A stretch of 64,000 bases of DNA from Salinilacihabitans rarus (GTDB lineage: Archaea > Halobacteriota > Halobacteria > Halobacteriales > Natrialbaceae), in contig NZ_CP100762.1 of NCBI RefSeq assembly GCF_024296665.1, positions 2,914,001-2,978,000 on the forward strand. The letters are read 5' to 3'. Each line of letters begins with the position of its first letter. The first letter of the stretch is position 1. The notes beneath the pieces were generated by a model. The model ran no database searches. It was not told the DNA's origin and saw nothing but the letters and a program-made list of their open reading frames with translations. Shown in pieces: positions 9,323-18,583 of the stretch. The translations under genes and the position numbers were made by a program.

Positions 9323-9654
9323 CGGCGCACCTCCGCCGCCGCCGGGAGCGCGACCGGGAACGTCGACCCCTCGCCGGGGTCGGACGCTACGCGAATCTCG
9401 CCGCCGTGGCGCTCGACGATTCGCCGACAGAGCGCCAGCCCGATCCCCGTCCGCAACACCAGCGTCTCGCCGTCCGGTCGGAGTTCGAGCGCCTTCGCGT
9501 ACTCGCAGTCGAGCGTCTCCGCGACGGCGGTCGCCTCCGCCAGCAGTCGGTCGAGGGACCCGGCTTCGAGCGCCCGCTGGCCGAGGTCGGCCACGACCTC
9601 CTGCTGGCGAATCCGGGTGCGTAGCTCGGCTTCCCGCGGCGGCCTGGCGGTCAT
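9319..9654 (-). pseudogene. histidine kinase remnant with a large in-frame internal deletion
   Basis: 111 aa. Residues about 1-65 are the start of a GAF-type sensor ([18 protein letters not shown], then [31 protein letters not shown]). The text then passes straight into the end of a HATPase_c domain: the G2 box and tail [37 protein letters not shown]. The rest of GAF, the phospho-accepting His domain and the N and G1 boxes are absent, so it cannot work as a kinase. The junction falls at a TGIG-coding stretch common to both parents, consistent with deletion at microhomology. The frame and the ATGA overlap with the next gene are intact. It may survive for coupling, or as a small protein. Confidence 0.7.
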
Positions 9655-9764
9655 CGTGGAACTGTCGTCACAAGAGGCCGCGAGTACGTGTAAATGTAGT
9701 GCTCACCGTGGGGGCGTCTCACTCGTTTCCGGCGCCGTGGCCGCCGCGGACCGGCGGTCTCCGG

Positions 9765-11369
9765 TCACCGGTCGTCGGTCACCTTCCCGTCTCGGCGGTC
9801 GCGCTCGCGCAGGTCGGGGTCGCGCGCGTCCGGGTCGCCGTGGCCGCCGCCGCCGGGCGTGCGGACCGCGACCACGGTGCCGGGGGCGACGTCGACGGTC
9901 GTCTTCGGCGCCACGACCTCGCCGTCGATCAGGTTCTCGCCGCGGGCGCCCGGTTCGCCGCCGTCGACGCCCCGCGGCGGGTGCCGGCGGCGTTCGGTGA
10001 GCAGCGAGACCGTCGCCTCGGCCTCGACCCGGACGCGCCGTTCGAGGCCGAGGCCGCCGCGGTGGGCGCCGGCCCCGCCGCTGTCCGGGCGCAGGGCGTA
10101 GCGCTCGACGCACAGCGGGTACGCGGATTCGAGCGCCTCGACCGGCGTGTTGAGCGTGTTGGTCATCCCGACCTGTACGCCGTCGGCTCCGTCGCCGCCG
10201 GCGCGGCCGCCGGCGCCGCCGCCGACGGTCTCGTAGTAGGTGAACGAGCCGTCGCGGGCGCCGATCGTGAGGTTGTTCATCGTCCCCTGACCCTGCGCCG
10301 GGACCCGTTCGGGGGCGGCCCCCGCCAGCGCGAGGAAGACGACGTCGGTCACCCGCTGGCTGGTCTCGACGTTGCCGCCGACGACCGCCGCGGGCGGCCG
10401 CGGGTTCAGCAGGCACCCCTCCGGCGCCGAGACCGTCACCGGCTCGTAACAGCCCGCGTTCGGCGGGATCTCGGGGTCGGTCAGACAGCGGACGACGAAG
10501 TAGACCGCGCTCCGCGCGACCGACGGCGGCGCGTTGAGGTTCCCGTCGACCTGCGCGGCGGTGCCCGCGAAGTCGACCTCGATTTCGCTCCCGTCGACCG
10601 TCGCGGTCGCGTGCACCTCGACGTCCTCGTCGGTGACCCCGTCGCCTTCGAGGACGTCAGTCGCCTCGTAGACGCCGTCCGGGAGGGCGTCGATCTCCCC
10701 CTCGATCCGCTCGCGGGAGTAGTCGATCACGGCGTCGAACCCCTCGCGCACCCGGGACGCGCCGTGTTCGTCGAGCAGTTCGTCGAGGCGGCGCTCGGCG
10801 CGCTCGTTGGCCGCCAGTTGCGCCCGGAGGTCCGCGCGCCGCTCCTCGGGGCCGCGCACGTTCGCCAGCAGCAGCGAGAACAGGTCCTCGTCGCGCTCGC
10901 CCTCGCGGACGAGCCTGATCGGCGGGATCCGCAGCCCCTCCTGGTGGATCTCACGGGCGCCGGCCGGCATGCTCCCGGGGGTCGACCCGCCGACGTCGGC
11001 GTGGTGGGCCCGCGAGACCGCGTAGCCGAGGATCTCGCCCCGGGGGGCCAGCGGCGAGACGATCGTCACGTCCGGGAGGTGCGTCCCGCCGGCGAACGGG
11101 TCGTTGAGCGCGAACGCGTCGCCGGGGCGGGGGTCGCGCTCGACGACGGCGTCGACGGCCTCCGGCATCGCCCCGAGGTGGACCGGGATGTGCTCGGCCT
11201 GGGCGACCATCCGGCCCTCGCGGCCGAACAGCGCCGTCGAGCAGTCCCGCCGCTCCTTGACGTTCGGGGAGTAGGCCCCGCGGATCAGCACCTGCCCCAT
11301 CTCCTCGGCCGCGCTCTCCAGTTGGTTGCGGAAGACTTCCAGCGTGACCGGGTCGAGCGCGTCGCTCAC
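9765..11369 (-). CDS. hyuB: hydantoinase B / oxoprolinase family protein
   Basis: 534 aa, starting at a GTG whose last three bases overlap the hyuA stop (GTGA). Family signatures are clear: [20 protein letters not shown] near the N-terminus, then [24 protein letters not shown] and a late [13 protein letters not shown] block. HyuB is the second subunit of ATP-dependent N-methylhydantoinase, 5-oxoprolinase or acetone/acetophenone carboxylase type enzymes. The exact substrate cannot be told from sequence. It forms an operon with hyuA. Confidence 0.9.
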   Translation of the reverse strand: MSDALDPVTLEVFRNQLESAAEEMGQVLIRGAYSPNVKERRDCSTALFGREGRMVAQAEHIPVHLGAMPEAVDAVVERDPRPGDAFALNDPFAGGTHLPDVTIVSPLAPRGEILGYAVSRAHHADVGGSTPGSMPAGAREIHQEGLRIPPIRLVREGERDEDLFSLLLANVRGPEERRADLRAQLAANERAERRLDELLDEHGASRVREGFDAVIDYSRERIEGEIDALPDGVYEATDVLEGDGVTDEDVEVHATATVDGSEIEVDFAGTAAQVDGNLNAPPSVARSAVYFVVRCLTDPEIPPNAGCYEPVTVSAPEGCLLNPRPPAAVVGGNVETSQRVTDVVFLALAGAAPERVPAQGQGTMNNLTIGARDGSFTYYETVGGGAGGRAGGDGADGVQVGMTNTLNTPVEALESAYPLCVERYALRPDSGGAGAHRGGLGLERRVRVEAEATVSLLTERRRHPPRGVDGGEPGARGENLIDGEVVAPKTTVDVAPGTVVAVRTPGGGGHGDPDARDPDLRERDRRDGKVTDDR

Positions 11370-13414
11370 CGCGGCCCACCTCCGTCGGCCGCGTCCGTCC
11401 CGTCCCGCTCGCGGTCGAGCACGAGCGCGCCGTCCCGTCGCACGCTCGCCCCCCAGTCGGGCGGGACGACGGTGGTGCTCTCGGCTCGCTCGACGACCGC
11501 CGGGCCCGCCACCGACGTCCCGGGCGCGAGCGCGGCACCGTCGTACATCGCGGTCTCGACGGCCCCCGCGCCGGGGAACCGCGCCTCGCGCTCGCCGCGG
11601 CGGGCGTCGCCCGCGCCCTCGCGGCGGATCTCGGGCGCGGCGCGGTCGATCGTCGCGGTCGCGCGCAGGGTGACGACCTCGACCGGCGCGTCGAGCGCGT
11701 AGCCGTAGGCCCGCTCGTGGCGCGCGCGGAACCGGCGTGCGACCGCCTCGGGGTCGAAGCCGTCGACGGGCACGGTCAACTCGAAGCTCTGGCCCTCGTA
11801 CCGGCAGTCGGCCGCCAGTTCGACGCGCGCGGCGTCGGGCTCCGTGGCGTCGGCCAGCGCCGTCTCCGCGAGGTCGTCGTAGACCGACTCGACGGCCTCC
11901 GGGTCGGCCTCGGCGAGCGTCGTCCCGACCGTCCGGAGGGCGTCGTGGGTCTCGTCGGCCGCCAGCAGCCCGTACGCCGAGAGGACGCCAGCCGGCGCGG
12001 GGACGATCACCCGCTCGATATCGAGGCGGGCGGCGAGCGCGGCGGCGTGCATCGGGCCGGCGCCGCCGAACGCGACGAGGTCGAACTCCCGGGGGTCGCG
12101 GCCGCGCTCGACCGTCACCGACCGGATCGCCCGGGTCATCGTCGCGTTCGCGACGCGGAACGCGCCGCGGGCGGCCTCGGCGGCGCCGTCGAGGCCGGCT
12201 TCCTCGGCCAGCCGTTCCAGCGCGGCCCGCGCGGCCGCCGGGTCGATCCTCAACTCGCCGCCGAGGGCGGTCTCCGGCCCGACGTACCCGAGGACGACGT
12301 CCGCGTCGGTGACCGTCGGCCGCTCGCCGCCGCGGCCGTAGCAGGCCGGGCCGGGGTCGGCGCCGGCGGACTCGGGGCCGACGCGCAGCGCCCCGCCGGC
12401 GTCGGTCCAGGCGATCGAACCGCCGCCGGCGCCGACGGTGGCGACGTCGACCGTCGGCGTCCGGATCGGGACGGCGCCGATTTCGACGTCGGTCGTCCGC
12501 TCGGCCGCGCCGTCGCGGACGAGGCTCACGTCGGTCGAGGTGCCACCCATGTCGAAGCTGACGGCGTCGGCGGCCGCCTCGCCCTCGCCCTCGCCCTCGC
12601 CGGCGGTCGCCGCGGCGCCGACGACGCCCGCGGCGGGGCCGGACAGCGCCGTCGCCACGGCGCGCTCGCGGACGGCGTCGGCGGTCGCGACGCCGCCGTT
12701 GGCCTGCATCACCAGCGGCTCCGGGACGTCCACCTCCCGGGCGCGCTCGGTCAGTCGGCCGAGGTAGCCCTCGACAGCGGGCGCGAGGTAGGCGTCGGCG
12801 GCCGTCGTCGCCGTCCGCTCGTACTCGCGAAACTCCGGCAACACCTCGTGGGAGGCCGACACCGGCACGTCCAGTTCCTCGCGGAGGACGCTCGCCGCGC
12901 GGCGCTCGTTCTCGGGGTGGGCGTAGGCGTGTAAGAAGCAGACCGCGACGCTCTCGGCGTCGACGGCCTCGATCTCCGCGGCGATCGCCCGGACCTCCTC
13001 GGGGTCGACCGGCCGCTCGACGCCGTCGACGGTCGCCCGCTCGTCGACCGCGAACCGGCGGCGCCGCGGCACGAGCGGCGCCGGCTTCTCCGCGTCGAGG
13101 TCGTAGAGGGCGGGTCGGTCCTGTCGGGCGATTTCGAGGACGTCCCGGAAGCCGGCGGTCGTGACGAGCGCCGTCCTCGCGCCGGCGCGTTCGAGCAAGG
13201 CGTTGACCGAGACGGTCGTCGCGTGGACGAACGAGTCGATCCCCGCCGGTTCGATCCCGGCGCGGCCGCAGGCCTTCCGGATCCCGTCGAGCACGCCGAC
13301 GCTCTGGTCGGCCTCGGTGGTCGGTACCTTCGCCGTCGTCAGCGAGCCGTCGACGTGCAGGGCCACGTCGGTGAACGTCCCCCCGACGTCGACGCCGATT
13401 CGTACGTCCGTCAT
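11366..13414 (-). CDS. hyuA: hydantoinase A / oxoprolinase family ATPase subunit
   Basis: 682 aa from the ATG at 13414 (MTDVRIGVDVGGTFTDVAL), the standard N-terminal phosphate-binding motif of the family. Further marks: FVHATTVSVNALLERAGARTALVTTAGFRDVLEIARQ (in two parts), the VSFDMGGTSTDVSLV ATP-binding block, and GAGPMHAAALA. It supplies ATP-driven ring opening to its partner HyuB. An in-frame hexanucleotide repeat encoding GEGEGE sits just before the VSFDMGG strand. Substrate (hydantoin, 5-oxoproline or a ketone) is undetermined. Confidence 0.9.
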   Translation of the reverse strand: MTDVRIGVDVGGTFTDVALHVDGSLTTAKVPTTEADQSVGVLDGIRKACGRAGIEPAGIDSFVHATTVSVNALLERAGARTALVTTAGFRDVLEIARQDRPALYDLDAEKPAPLVPRRRRFAVDERATVDGVERPVDPEEVRAIAAEIEAVDAESVAVCFLHAYAHPENERRAASVLREELDVPVSASHEVLPEFREYERTATTAADAYLAPAVEGYLGRLTERAREVDVPEPLVMQANGGVATADAVRERAVATALSGPAAGVVGAAATAGEGEGEGEAAADAVSFDMGGTSTDVSLVRDGAAERTTDVEIGAVPIRTPTVDVATVGAGGGSIAWTDAGGALRVGPESAGADPGPACYGRGGERPTVTDADVVLGYVGPETALGGELRIDPAAARAALERLAEEAGLDGAAEAARGAFRVANATMTRAIRSVTVERGRDPREFDLVAFGGAGPMHAAALAARLDIERVIVPAPAGVLSAYGLLAADETHDALRTVGTTLAEADPEAVESVYDDLAETALADATEPDAARVELAADCRYEGQSFELTVPVDGFDPEAVARRFRARHERAYGYALDAPVEVVTLRATATIDRAAPEIRREGAGDARRGEREARFPGAGAVETAMYDGAALAPGTSVAGPAVVERAESTTVVPPDWGASVRRDGALVLDRERDGTDAADGGGPR
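12577..12603 (-). repeat. hexanucleotide repeat (ccctcg) inside hyuA
   Basis: Several tandem ccctcg units on the plus strand encode Gly-Glu dipeptides on the coding strand. A similar array occurs in the epoxide-hydrolase-like gene near 27318-27338. The unit is a multiple of three, so slippage would add or remove Gly-Glu pairs. Confidence 0.7.
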
Positions 13415-13507
13415 CGCCCGCGCGTTCGGTCGCGGGCCGTCCGGCTGTCGATCACGGTCGCGACGAACGGTTCGCGCGCCCATAGCCGTTCCGCCGTCCG
13501 ACCGGGC

Positions 13508-14521
13508 TCACCGGACGCCCTCGTCGACCAGCCGGTAGGTTCGCCCGCGCTTCTCGCCGACGGCCTCGATCAGGTCGTAGTGGACCATCTTCGTCAGGTA
13601 GTTGCGCAGCGTCCGGCTGGTCTTCGGGTCGTCGACGCGGCGCTCGTACTCGTCGTAGAGGTCGCCGGGGGCGATCTCGCCGGCCTCGGCGATCACGTCG
13701 TAGAGCACCCGCTGGTGTTCGATCAGCCCCTCGACGGTCTTCCGGCGGATCGCGGTTCTGGCGTTCGGCACCGCCTCAGCCAGCACCTCGTCGGTGATGC
13801 GCTCGTCGCTGCGGCGGTCGGCAAGCCGCGCCGCCGACCGGAGGACGCCGATGGCCACCCGGGCGTCGCCGGCCGCCGCGTCCGCGATCGTTCGCAGCTG
13901 GGCCTCGGTCACGACGTCGGGTTCGAGCCCCTCGGTCGCCCGGCGTTCGAGGATGGCCACGAGTTCGTCGGTGCCGTAGCGGTCGAACTGCACCCGCGTC
14001 CCCGCGAGCAGGCGCGAGCGCACCCGGTCGTCGAAGCTCGCGAACAGTTCCTCCTCGCGGTTGGCGATGCAGACGAGCGAGACGTGGCCCAGCCGGTTGA
14101 GGTCGTACAGCGCCTCCGTCTCCTCTAGCTGGTCGACCTCGTCGAGGATCGCCACGATCGGCCCCTCGTCGACCCGCCGGAGTCGCTCGAACAGTTCGTC
14201 CTTCGGCGTCGAGCGGTGGACGTCGAACGACCGGTCGGTCGCCTCGAGCAACCGGTAGAGCACGCGAAACCGGGTGTACTCCTGCCAGCAGTTGACGTAG
14301 GCGACGCGGACCGCCGGCAACTGCTCGCGCAGGCGGCCCACGGTGTAGCGGGCGATGCAGGTCTTGCCGACGCCGGTCGGCCCGAACAGGAACGCCGTCT
14401 CCGGCCGTTCGTCGTACAGCAGCGGCTCTATGGTCTCCGAGAGGTGGCTCACCTCGTCGTGGCGGTGGACCACCTCGCTCGGCACGAAGTCCTCGCGGAG
14501 GACGCGCCCGTCGACGATCAC
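13508..14521 (-). CDS. Orc1/Cdc6-family AAA+ protein (orphan copy)
   Basis: 337 aa from a GTG at 14521 preceded by a GGGAGG stretch. AAA+ features: REDFVPSEVVHRHDEV, Walker A FGPTGVGKT, Walker B VAILDEVDQL, sensor 1 VCIANREE, then a C-terminal winged helix (YDVIAEAGEIAPGDLYDEYERR, TSRTLRNYLTKMV). Family members bind origins and load MCM. Haloarchaea carry several copies and many are not tied to an origin. Only 100 nt separate it from the divergent isomerase gene, and I see no ORB-like repeat cluster, so an active origin here is unlikely. Confidence 0.88.
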   Translation of the reverse strand: MIVDGRVLREDFVPSEVVHRHDEVSHLSETIEPLLYDERPETAFLFGPTGVGKTCIARYTVGRLREQLPAVRVAYVNCWQEYTRFRVLYRLLEATDRSFDVHRSTPKDELFERLRRVDEGPIVAILDEVDQLEETEALYDLNRLGHVSLVCIANREEELFASFDDRVRSRLLAGTRVQFDRYGTDELVAILERRATEGLEPDVVTEAQLRTIADAAAGDARVAIGVLRSAARLADRRSDERITDEVLAEAVPNARTAIRRKTVEGLIEHQRVLYDVIAEAGEIAPGDLYDEYERRVDDPKTSRTLRNYLTKMVHYDLIEAVGEKRGRTYRLVDEGVR

Positions 14522-14621
14522 ACCCTCCCGGTTTTCCCTCCAGCCCCTTAAGCGACCGCGCGCCGTTTCCGAAATTCCGATACCGCCGCAGCTTTTCCCT
14601 GCCGCCGGGCGACGGTCGCGC

Positions 14622-15338
14622 ATGGACGTCGCCGTACAACTCTACTCGCTTCGCGGCCTCGACCGCCCGACCGCCGACCTGCTCGACCTCGTCGCGGACA
14701 CCCCCGCCTCGGGTGTCGAGTTCGCCGGCGTCGACGACCCGGACGCCGTCGCCGACGCGCTCGACCGCACCGGCCTCGCCCCGGTCGCCGCGCACGTCCT
14801 GATCGATGATCCGGAAGCCGACCTCGCGGGCGTCGCCGAAACGTACCGCGCGATCGGCTGCGAGACGGTCGTCGTCCCGTGGCTCGACGCCGAGCACTTC
14901 GCGGAGCCGGCCGCGGTCGACGCGGCCGCCGACCGCCTCTCGCGGCTCGCCGACGAACTCGCCGCCTACGACCTCGACCTCGCCTACCACAACCACGATC
15001 AGGAGTTCACGGCCCTCGCCGACGGGGACGCCTTCGACCGCCTCGCGGCCGGCCTCGACGCGGGCCTCGAACTCGACGTCGGCTGGGCCGTCGCCGCCGG
15101 CCGCGACCCCGTCGCGTTGCTCGACCGCCACGGCGACGCGGTCGACCTCGTCCACCTGAAGGACGTCGACGGCGACCGCCCCTGCGCGCTGGGAACCGGC
15201 GACGTGCCGCTCGACGCCTGCGTCGACGCCGCCCGCGCCGCCGACGTCGAGTGGTCGATCTACGAACACGACGAGCCGGCCGACCCCGAGGCGGCGCTGC
15301 GCCGGGACGTCGACCGGGCGACGGCTCTGCTCGAGTAG
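14622..15338 (+). CDS. sugar phosphate isomerase/epimerase-like TIM-barrel protein
   Basis: 238 aa. The start MDVAVQLYSLRGLDRPTADLLDLVADT, the metal-ligand-type strands GVEFAGVDDP and LDLAYHNHDQEF, then LELDVGWAVAAGRDPVALL and VHLKDVDG define the AP2Ec (xylose isomerase-like) family. Members isomerise or epimerise sugars, or act on myo-inositol, using a divalent metal held by Glu/Asp/His. The substrate is unknown. It diverges from cdc6 and precedes a 1 kb stretch without genes. Confidence 0.85.
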   Translation: MDVAVQLYSLRGLDRPTADLLDLVADTPASGVEFAGVDDPDAVADALDRTGLAPVAAHVLIDDPEADLAGVAETYRAIGCETVVVPWLDAEHFAEPAAVDAAADRLSRLADELAAYDLDLAYHNHDQEFTALADGDAFDRLAAGLDAGLELDVGWAVAAGRDPVALLDRHGDAVDLVHLKDVDGDRPCALGTGDVPLDACVDAARAADVEWSIYEHDEPADPEAALRRDVDRATALLE

Positions 15339-16365
15339 CGCCGCCCGGGCCGACCGTTCGCGCCGTCTCGCCCCGTCGTCGGGCGCGGTTTCGTCGCGTC
15401 GCACCCGGTTTCGTATCGCAACATTCGATTTATCAGGCCCGCCCCGATCGGCCGACGGACCGCCGAGAGGCACTCTCGCGGCCGCGTGGGCCCGGATACC
15501 GGCGACAGGTGCGACGTCGGCGTGGGTCGGGGCGAGGGGACCCGGCGCGCGGATCGACTGCTTTCGAGGCTTCGAATCCGGGGGTGCGGGGCGACGGACC
15601 GGGTTCCACGCGCCGCGACGATACGTCGGGGTAGCTTGCGGCCCGGTTTCGCGGGTTCAGTTCGGTCGGCTGAGAACGCACGCGCGACCGGCCGCTCTCG
15701 GAGTCGCCCGTGTGCGGGGGCCGTACGCTGTCGCCTCCAGTTGGGGTACTGCCGAATCACGGCCGTCGTTCGTACGCCGGGGTCCGACCGTGCCGTCGGC
15801 TCGCGGGAAGAACGCGACCGGACGGGTCGGGCCGTCGAGAGAAGCCCGCGGGAGTTGCGGTAGGTGGTGTGTCAGAATGACGGCTCCCGGGGCGTCCCGA
15901 CGGTGATTTCGTGGTAGTATAAATCCGGGGGTCGATTTATCCCGGTATTATAGTCGTTGAATTTATCACCGGCCGATTTCCGCCGCCCTCGGTTCGGTTC
16001 GCGCGGGTAATCTCTCACTTCCGGACTCGCGTGGCGGCATCTCCGACCTCGGGCGCAGAATCGGCGCGGCGAAACGGTTCGCCGGGCGCTTCTCGGCGGT
16101 CGGTCGTCGCCCGGCGAACAGTCGTCGTCGCGTCGGTTCGCCCGGTGAGAGCCGCGCTCGCCACAGACGGACGAGCGAAGCCGTGACGCCGACGTTTCGG
16201 GACCCGCTCAGTTCGGGCCGGTGTGGAGATAAACGGCATACCGGTATATCGAATCGCGCCGGTGTCGCCGGGCGCGGCGCCTCGAAGCCGGCGGCCCGCC
16301 GGGTTCGACGGCCGTCGCTCCCCGGATCGGGTGGTTTCTTGACCTCGGCGGCGTTACTTCCGGAT
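15339..16365. other. about 1 kb without a supportable gene
   Basis: Open frames here on both strands are Arg-rich and lack haloarchaeal codon bias, so I call no protein. The stretch does hold several AT-rich promoter-like cores: cgatttatca at about 15425, gtataaat at about 15918, cgatttatcc at about 15934, gaatttatca at about 15959 and gagataaac at about 16226. It also holds a perfect 10-bp palindrome ataccggtat at 16238-16247. An untranslated RNA or a decayed gene is possible. I found no tRNA, SRP RNA or RNase P signature. Confidence 0.5.
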
Positions 16366-16752
16366 ATGGACGGAGTGTCACTCGGTGTGCCGGAACCGCT
16401 GCTCGAACGCCTCCCCGAGGACGGCGACGACGCGGCGACGGACATGCAGCAGGCGGTGTCGGGGTGGGAGACGCGGCTCAACCGCGCGATCGAGGAGGCC
16501 GACGACGAGGCCGAGGCCGCGGGGTACGTCCTCGACGCGGTCGAGCGGTTCGAGGACCGTCTCGAGACGTACGACGAACTGGTGCCGGAGTTGCGCGCGT
16601 GGGGGCAGTCGCCGATCTACGCCATCGCCTGGCGGACCCTCTACGCCGACCTGATCGCCCAACTGTACGAACACGAGGACCTCGCGGCCCACCTCGACCG
16701 CGAACGGAACGCGCGGCTGGTCGAGGACGGCATCCGACTGCAGGACCTGTAA
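16366..16752 (+). CDS. conserved-looking haloarchaeal protein of unknown function
   Basis: 128 aa, starting MDGVSLGVPEPLLERLPEDG. It is acidic and almost entirely helical, with heptad-like segments (SGWETRLNRAIEEADDEAEAAGYVLDAVERFEDRL) and a GQSPIYAIAWRTLYADLIAQLYEHEDL stretch. No signal peptide, membrane helix or metal site. Codon use is typical of the window, which argues for a real gene. Function not recognised. Confidence 0.7.
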   Translation: MDGVSLGVPEPLLERLPEDGDDAATDMQQAVSGWETRLNRAIEEADDEAEAAGYVLDAVERFEDRLETYDELVPELRAWGQSPIYAIAWRTLYADLIAQLYEHEDLAAHLDRERNARLVEDGIRLQDL

Positions 16753-16867
16753 CCCCGACGCCAGTTCCGCCGCCGGGATCGACCGCGCCCTCCGGTCGCC
16801 TCGGCCGGCGTTGCACCGATCGAGCGAACCCACAAAGCCTTTGCTCTCGGCATCGCTAGCTATCCTC

Positions 16868-17347
16868 GTGCCGACCAGCGACGAGACCGACACCGCCGGG
16901 GACGACCTCGACCTGACGACGCGGCTCCGCCGACGCGTCCTCCCGACCGTCCACCGGATCAAGGAACCCTTCGGCGGCTTCGCGCAGTGCACCCAGCACC
17001 CCGCCGAGTACGTCGGGACGGTCCACCGCGAACTGCGGGAGTTCCACTCGGAGCTCGAGGCGATGGAGTTCGACCCCGAACCGGTCGCCTCGCTGAAGGT
17101 CCACGAGGACGGCCACTTCTCCGCCGGAAGCTGGGTCAGGCGAAACTCGCCGCTCGCGAAGTGGCAGCTACACGTCACGCTGTTCCGCGAGCAGCGCCAC
17201 GAGATCGAGGTCTTCGCCCACCGCGAGTACTCCTGGTTGCGTCACCCGTACAAACACTACACCGGAGAGGGCTGGGACACGACGGGCGGCGTCGAGCGAA
17301 TGCGGTCGCTGCTGTCCGATCACGGCGTCACGTTCGTCGTCGACTGA
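16868..17347 (+). CDS. haloarchaeal protein of unknown function
   Basis: 159 aa from a GTG at 16868, with a promoter-like AT-rich stretch (cacaaagcctttgct) about 30 nt upstream. It has a folded, aromatic-rich look: FGGFAQCTQHPAEYVGTVHRELREFHSELEAMEFDPEPVASLK, then KWQLHVTLFREQRHEIEVFAHREYSWLRHPYKHY. The alternating His/aromatic beta strands suggest a compact alpha/beta domain. No known family recognised; the neighbouring GT4 gene may be independent. Confidence 0.75.
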   Translation: MPTSDETDTAGDDLDLTTRLRRRVLPTVHRIKEPFGGFAQCTQHPAEYVGTVHRELREFHSELEAMEFDPEPVASLKVHEDGHFSAGSWVRRNSPLAKWQLHVTLFREQRHEIEVFAHREYSWLRHPYKHYTGEGWDTTGGVERMRSLLSDHGVTFVVD

Positions 17348-17408
17348 GCCCGGACCGCTCGTTCACCCTACACAATATATTCGTCCCTCGATACCCAAGC
17401 GGCCGACG

Positions 17409-18518
17409 ATGACGCGAGTCGACACCGTCGCGGCGTTCACCGATCTCTACCTGCCGACGGTCAACGGCGTCACGTACACTGTTCAACTCTGGCGCGAGCG
17501 CTGGCCTCGCTTCCGCGGAGCGATGCCCGTCGTCTACCCCGAGATGGACGGCCACGAGCCCCGGGACGGCGAGTACCCGATCCCGAGCGTGCGCGCGCCG
17601 CTGTACCCCCAGTACCGCCTCGGCCTCCCGACGATCCCCGAGGACATCGGGTCGCCCGACCTGGTTCACGTCCACACGCCTTTCACCATCGGCTTCGCGG
17701 GCATCCGCTTCGCCCGCAAGCACGACCTCCCCGTCGTCGCCTCCTATCACACCCTGCTCGACGACCGCGCCGACCAGCACGTCTCCGGCAACGTCCTCGA
17801 CGGCGTCAAGCGCACCTGCCGGCTGTACGAACGGTCGTTCTTCGAGCGCGTCGATCACGTCACGGCGCCGACGGCGTTCGCGCGCGACCACCTCCTCGAG
17901 GAGGTCGACGCCGACGTCGAGGTGACCGTCGTCTCCAACGGCATCGACACCGACTTCTTCCGGCCGGTCGACCCGACCAGCTTCCGCGAGCGCTACGACC
18001 TCCCCGACGACCGCCCGATACTCGGCTACACCGGCCGCCACGGCGAGGAGAAGAACATCGGCGAGGCCATCGAGGCCGTCGACGGCACCGACCTCGTGCT
18101 CGTCGTCGGCGGCGACGGCCCCGCCCGGGAGGACCTCGAAGCGAAGGCCGCCGAAGCCGACGCCGAGATTCGATTCCTGGGGTTCCTCGACCGCGAGGAA
18201 CTCCCCGCGTTCTACTCCGCGCTCGACGTCTTCGTCTTCCCCAGCCCCGTCGAGACCCAGGGGCTCGTCGCGCTCGAAGCGACCGCCTGTGGCACCCCCG
18301 TCGTCGCCGTCGACGAGGGGGCGCTCACCGACTCGGTGATCCAGGGCGAGACCGGCTACCGCTACCGCCGGGGGAGCATCGGCGACCTCCAGTGGGCCGT
18401 CGCCAGAACTCTCGACGAGCACGACCGCCTCTCGGACCTCTGCCGGCGCCGCCGGGCGATGCTCTCGGTTGAGCACTCGCTCGAACAGCTGTCGCGGATC
18501 TACGACGACCTCGCGTAG
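17409..18518 (+). CDS. GT4-family glycosyltransferase
   Basis: 369 aa, GT-B fold. The N-terminal acceptor domain starts AAFTDLYLPTVNGVTYTVQLWRERWP, with DLVHVHTPFTIGFAG and PVVASYHTLLDDR. The C-terminal nucleotide-sugar domain has VSNGIDTDFFRPVD, LGYTGRHGEEKNI, LVLVVGGDGP and the E-x7-E region FPSPVETQGLVALEATACGTPVVA. Members of this branch resemble diacylglycerol glucosyl- or mannosyl-transferases, so glycolipid synthesis at the membrane is likely, but donor and acceptor are not determined. No membrane helix. Confidence 0.9.
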   Translation: MTRVDTVAAFTDLYLPTVNGVTYTVQLWRERWPRFRGAMPVVYPEMDGHEPRDGEYPIPSVRAPLYPQYRLGLPTIPEDIGSPDLVHVHTPFTIGFAGIRFARKHDLPVVASYHTLLDDRADQHVSGNVLDGVKRTCRLYERSFFERVDHVTAPTAFARDHLLEEVDADVEVTVVSNGIDTDFFRPVDPTSFRERYDLPDDRPILGYTGRHGEEKNIGEAIEAVDGTDLVLVVGGDGPAREDLEAKAAEADAEIRFLGFLDREELPAFYSALDVFVFPSPVETQGLVALEATACGTPVVAVDEGALTDSVIQGETGYRYRRGSIGDLQWAVARTLDEHDRLSDLCRRRRAMLSVEHSLEQLSRIYDDLA

Positions 18519-18583
18519 GACGGTAAAAAGCCCGTACTGGGCGGCCCCAGCGTTCAAATCCTCGCGGCCCCTTACCGGACGGC

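Noticed and set aside
8955-11702. A 915-codon plus-strand frame
   Set aside because: Antisense shadow of the response-regulator and hyuB/hyuA genes; no recognisable motif and poor codon use.
14522-14621. Replication origin next to cdc6
   Set aside because: The 100-nt gap has no repeated origin-recognition boxes and is not markedly AT-rich.
15569-15586. tRNA T-loop-like sequence (ttcgaatcc)
   Set aside because: The flanking bases cannot form the five-pair T-stem and there is no acceptor stem or anticodon arm nearby.
15486-15863. 125-codon frame in the gene desert
   Set aside because: Arg/Ser/Gly-rich translation with no third-position GC bias; typical of chance frames in GC-rich DNA.
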